DNA of 17,770 bases from assembly GCA_050735975.1 (NCBI GenBank), contig JBOHVS010000193.1, positions 1-17,770 on the forward strand, given 5' to 3'. This document shows positions 15,834-17,770 of this stretch, piece by piece (position 1 is the first letter of the stretch; every line of letters starts with the position of its first letter). Below the pieces are notes generated by a model, which made no database searches, had not been told where the DNA came from, and saw only the letters and a list, made by a program, of their open reading frames with translations. The translations under genes were made by a program, and so were the position numbers. The stretch is from DATMBL01 sp050735975. Its GTDB lineage: Bacteria > Desulfobacterota > Binatia > UBA9968.

Positions 15834-16904
15834 CTATTCGATCACTTCGTCTGCTCGGAGTAATATCTCCCTGGGAATCGTGAGTCCGATCGCTCTGGCA
15901 GTCTTGAGATTCAGCACCAGATTTAACTTATGGGGCAACTCTATGGGCAGGTCCGCCGGCCTCGTCCCCTTTAGAATCTTGTCCGCCAATACCGCTCCCT
16001 GCTTTCCCAACGCTGCGTAGTCCGCAGCGTAGGTTGCCAGGCACCCACGTTTTACGTTCACTAGCAGCGAAGTTATCAAAGGCAGCTTTTCCCTGATCGC
16101 CTGATTAACCAATGCTTCAATCCCTTCAGTCACAAGGCTATCGGCCGGCGAGAAGATCGCATCGTAGCTCTTGCGAGTAATGGTCGCAGACATGTTCGCA
16201 ACTTCGTCCACGCTGTGAACATGAATTTCCGAAATCCCAAGGCCGAGTTTCGCGCCCGACTCGCGCGTTTCCACCACGATCGCTTTGTAATTGACCCCCT
16301 TTGGATTCAACGGCATGGCAATCTTCTTTGTTCTGGGAGCGAGTTCCTTGAGCAGCTCGAACCGCTTCCCGGTTAGCTCGACTGAAGCGGAGCTAATGCC
16401 GGCCAAGTTACTTCCTGAGCTGGAGAAGTTCTTGACCAACTTTTGTGCGTTTCCCGCGCTGAGAAAAAGCACCGGGATTCGCGTACCTTCGGTCGCCTTG
16501 GCCGCCGCTACGGTCGCGGTTGTCGAAGAGGTTACAATCAGGTCAACTCTATCTTGCACCAACTTCTCGGCTACAATCCGCAGAAGCTCCGCGTTGCCCC
16601 TTGAGTTGTAATACTGGTATCGGACATTTTGTCCATCGCGATACCCTAACTCCGTCATCCGGGTTCTAAAGCCCTCAAACGCATTGATGAACTGATCGGC
16701 CGTGTTCACTGATCCGATGGAATACACTTTTTGAGCTTGGGCCGCTCCCGCCGCGAGTAGCAGGAGAATGATGACGAACGCTGCTAAAACCCGGTTCTTC
16801 ACTTTCGGGGCGCCGGTGCAGCCGTTGCTCCGATGGCACGGCGCATTCACGCGGCCGCGTACCAGACGCCACAACAATAAATCGACAAACGACATTGATC
16901 GCAT
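15834..16904 (-). CDS. ABC_sub_bind-family periplasmic substrate-binding protein
   Basis: This is a two-lobed binding protein of the TrpX/YtrX-like ABC_sub_bind family, 356 residues from ATG 16904. That ATG has a strong AGGAGG ribosome binding site ending 7 bases upstream. The hydrophobic signal core (residues 40-52) and the cleavage-like AAGAAQAQ come unusually late. They follow a 34-residue N-terminal extension with two cysteines and its own weak hydrophobic start (SFVDLLLW). A GTG at 16802 would give a normal signal peptide but has no good ribosome binding site. The mature part has YSIGSVNTADQF, VDLIVTSSTTATVAAAKAT, IPVLFLSAGN and GKRFELLKELAP, typical of the family. No permease or ATPase accompanies it; the following histidine kinase suggests a role in ligand sensing. 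Confidence 0.9.
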   Translation of the reverse strand: MRSMSFVDLLLWRLVRGRVNAPCHRSNGCTGAPKVKNRVLAAFVIILLLLAAGAAQAQKVYSIGSVNTADQFINAFEGFRTRMTELGYRDGQNVRYQYYNSRGNAELLRIVAEKLVQDRVDLIVTSSTTATVAAAKATEGTRIPVLFLSAGNAQKLVKNFSSSGSNLAGISSASVELTGKRFELLKELAPRTKKIAMPLNPKGVNYKAIVVETRESGAKLGLGISEIHVHSVDEVANMSATITRKSYDAIFSPADSLVTEGIEALVNQAIREKLPLITSLLVNVKRGCLATYAADYAALGKQGAVLADKILKGTRPADLPIELPHKLNLVLNLKTARAIGLTIPREILLRADEVIE

Positions 16905-17154
16905 TTCGTGCCTCCTGCCGCTCTAAGGCTCCCAGAGCTCTCGGGCTTTTCTCAATTCGCCGGAGCTAGCTAGCATGGGCTTGCCCACGAAGCGCGCGCT
17001 CCCATTATCGTGCTTGCAGCTACCGGCCTTCCGCTGCGGGTTTAAGGGGCACGAATTGTGCCAACCCAAGCGGCGGATTTTTAGAGACAGGTTTAGACGT
17101 TTGGGAGAGTTTCTGGAAAGTTAGGGAAGCGAAGAGTCAGTAAGAACGGTAAAA
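16905..17154. other. Upstream region of the binding-protein/kinase operon
   Basis: No gene is visible here. It holds the AGGAGG ribosome binding site of the minus-strand operon (about 16911-16916), a tight TGGGC-TT-GCCCA hairpin near 16977-16988, and the GGCAC/GTGCC palindrome described separately. The rest shows nothing I can name. Confidence 0.5.
17047..17063 (-). promoter_or_regulatory. GGCAC-N5-GTGCC palindrome, possible sigma-54-type promoter or operator
   Basis: Read on the minus strand, TTGGCACAATTCGTGCC has TGGCAC and TGC with GG and GC exactly 12 bases apart. This matches about nine of eleven positions of the sigma-54 -24/-12 consensus TGGCACG-N4-TTGC. It would start transcription near 17036, roughly 130 bases before the binding-protein gene. 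Because the site is symmetric, the plus strand matches about equally well, so it may instead be an operator for a dimeric regulator. Confidence 0.3.
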
Positions 17155-17500
17155 ATGGCAACCCTTGGGATGAGAATTATCCAAAACTGTCACTCCTGCA
17201 CATGGCAGACAAAGCAGGACAGCGCGCGCTTCCGTATCTGCGTTAGCCGAACAATTTCCCGCTCGCCTCGCCAAGCATTGAGAGTCCCCCGGACTTCCTG
17301 ATCGAAAAGCGGGACCAACGCGCGGGCGCATCGACATTTCCGCGTAATAAACCGGAACGGCAAAGCGTCGAATTCTCGGTGGACGCGCCAACAAGGACTT
17401 GAAAAGACGAAAGTATGCCGGGACTGCTATCCGGAACGGGGTTAGGCACTTTCGCATGAAAGCGCTGCGGAATTCACGTTCGCACGAGTGGGGGGAGCCC
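17155..17500 (+). pseudogene. Probable decayed Crp/Fnr-family regulator remnant
   Basis: A 48-codon frame from ATG 17155 (or 17170) reads MRIIQNCHSCTWQTK, like the Cys-containing N-terminus of many Crp/Fnr regulators (IIENC-x2-C). The similarity then breaks up over several frames. Around 17325-17380, CCGGAACGGCAAAGC and GACATTTCCGCG resemble the SGRAKL part of the cNMP-binding barrel. Around 17405-17460 the order AAGGACTTGAAAA, then CCGGGACTGCTATCCGG, then GTTAGGCACTTTCGCA mimics the KDGK, RIAEPGEVLGLSA stretch, if single-base indels are allowed. No helix-turn-helix remains before the downstream livF-like gene. This is a by-eye reading; the interval could be simple non-coding DNA. A 125-codon minus-strand frame here (17137-17514) looks like a shadow. 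Confidence 0.4.
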
Positions 17501-17534
17501 AGAGCTTTGTTCACTTAGAGTTTAGGTTTGCAGT

Positions 17535-17770
17535 TTACCCGCCTAGATATGCGCCAATAATTTTCGGATCATGTATCAAGTCGGCACTCTGCCCCGACAA
17601 GGCGATAGTGCCATTTTCCATCACATAGGCGCGTTGCGCGATTCGCAGCGCCTGGCGCACGTTCTGTTCCACCAGAAAGATTGTCAAACCATCGTTATGC
17701 AATTCGCTGAGCGTTCTAAAAATTTCCCGCACCAGGACCGGCGCCAAGCCCATTGAAGGCTCATCCAACA
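17535..17770 (-). CDS. livF: Branched-chain amino-acid ABC transporter ATPase, C-terminal part
   Basis: The visible 77 residues are the C-terminal end of a LivF-type ATPase; the rest lies beyond the right edge. LDEPSMGLAPVLV is the Walker B and D-loop with the LivF-specific SMGLAP. TIFLVEQNVRQAL carries the switch His region, where LivF has EQN rather than the usual EHD. RAYVMENGTIALSGQSADL and IIGAYLGG end the protein as in LivF. It would power uptake of a branched-chain amino acid or, as often in such lineages, another amide or aromatic ligand. It is separated from the sensor operon by about 630 bp and is the last gene of a transport operon arriving from the right. Confidence 0.93.
   Translation of the reverse strand, partial: LDEPSMGLAPVLVREIFRTLSELHNDGLTIFLVEQNVRQALRIAQRAYVMENGTIALSGQSADLIHDPKIIGAYLGG

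Noticed and set aside
17137..17514. 125-codon minus-strand frame with several cysteines
   Set aside because: No recognisable domain and no clear ribosome binding site; the plus strand shows a better explanation as a decayed Crp/Fnr-like gene.

Overview
The window is ordinary bacterial chromosome of moderate-to-high GC. Two things point to a Gram-negative bacterium using the C5 (glutamyl-tRNA) route to tetrapyrroles: the ccsA-hemA-hemC-hemD order, and periplasmic binding proteins with lipoprotein-type or Sec signals. I infer an uncultured deltaproteobacterium-like lineage (Binatia, Tectomicrobia or Rokubacteria would fit the gene mix). No rRNA or marker gene is present to settle this. I saw no tRNA, rRNA, CRISPR array or transposase.

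Layout. (1) Positions 1-4166, minus strand: a tetrapyrrole operon read ccsA > hemA > a 66-codon coupled small ORF > hemC > hemD. It starts from a good promoter at 4178-4205 that leaves almost no 5' leader. hemD runs off the left edge. (2) 4473-7745, plus strand: an oligopeptide-type ABC importer made of a binding protein and two overlapping permeases, with no ATPase gene. (3) 7883-9807, plus strand: an ornithine cyclodeaminase/mu-crystallin-family dehydrogenase and a nitrilase-superfamily amidohydrolase. (4) 9963-10830, plus strand: a small cupin behind a near-consensus promoter, and a small EthD-like ferredoxin-fold protein. (5) 10883-12601, minus strand: a hemerythrin-like HHE protein and a family III CoA-transferase. 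(6) 12903-16904, minus strand: an ABC_sub_bind periplasmic binding protein followed 6 bp later by a 974-residue hybrid-sensor-type histidine kinase (extracytoplasmic domain, HAMP, two GAF domains, HisKA, HATPase) with no response regulator. (7) 16905-17534: a non-coding interval with a GGCAC/GTGCC palindrome and what I read as a decayed Crp/Fnr-family gene. (8) 17535-17770, minus strand: the C-terminal end of a LivF-type branched-chain amino-acid ABC ATPase.

The most striking feature is how the gaps are filled with small palindromic elements of at least three kinds. One sits between hemC and hemD and is bracketed by a 9-bp direct repeat that falls exactly on what looks like the ancestral hemD start codon. 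This suggests that a roughly 93-bp miniature element landed there and forced hemD to start internally. A second family (GGGGACAGGC-type arms) lies upstream of the CoA-transferase and, in degenerate form, inside the small ORF between hemA and hemC. A third (GTTCAA-rich arms) occurs on both flanks of the central plus-strand block.

The heme genes work together: HemA and HemC/HemD make uroporphyrinogen III, and CcsA delivers heme to c-type cytochromes. The binding protein and kinase form a plausible ligand-sensing module. The central genes look like small-molecule uptake and amide or amino-acid catabolism, but their substrates cannot be read from sequence.
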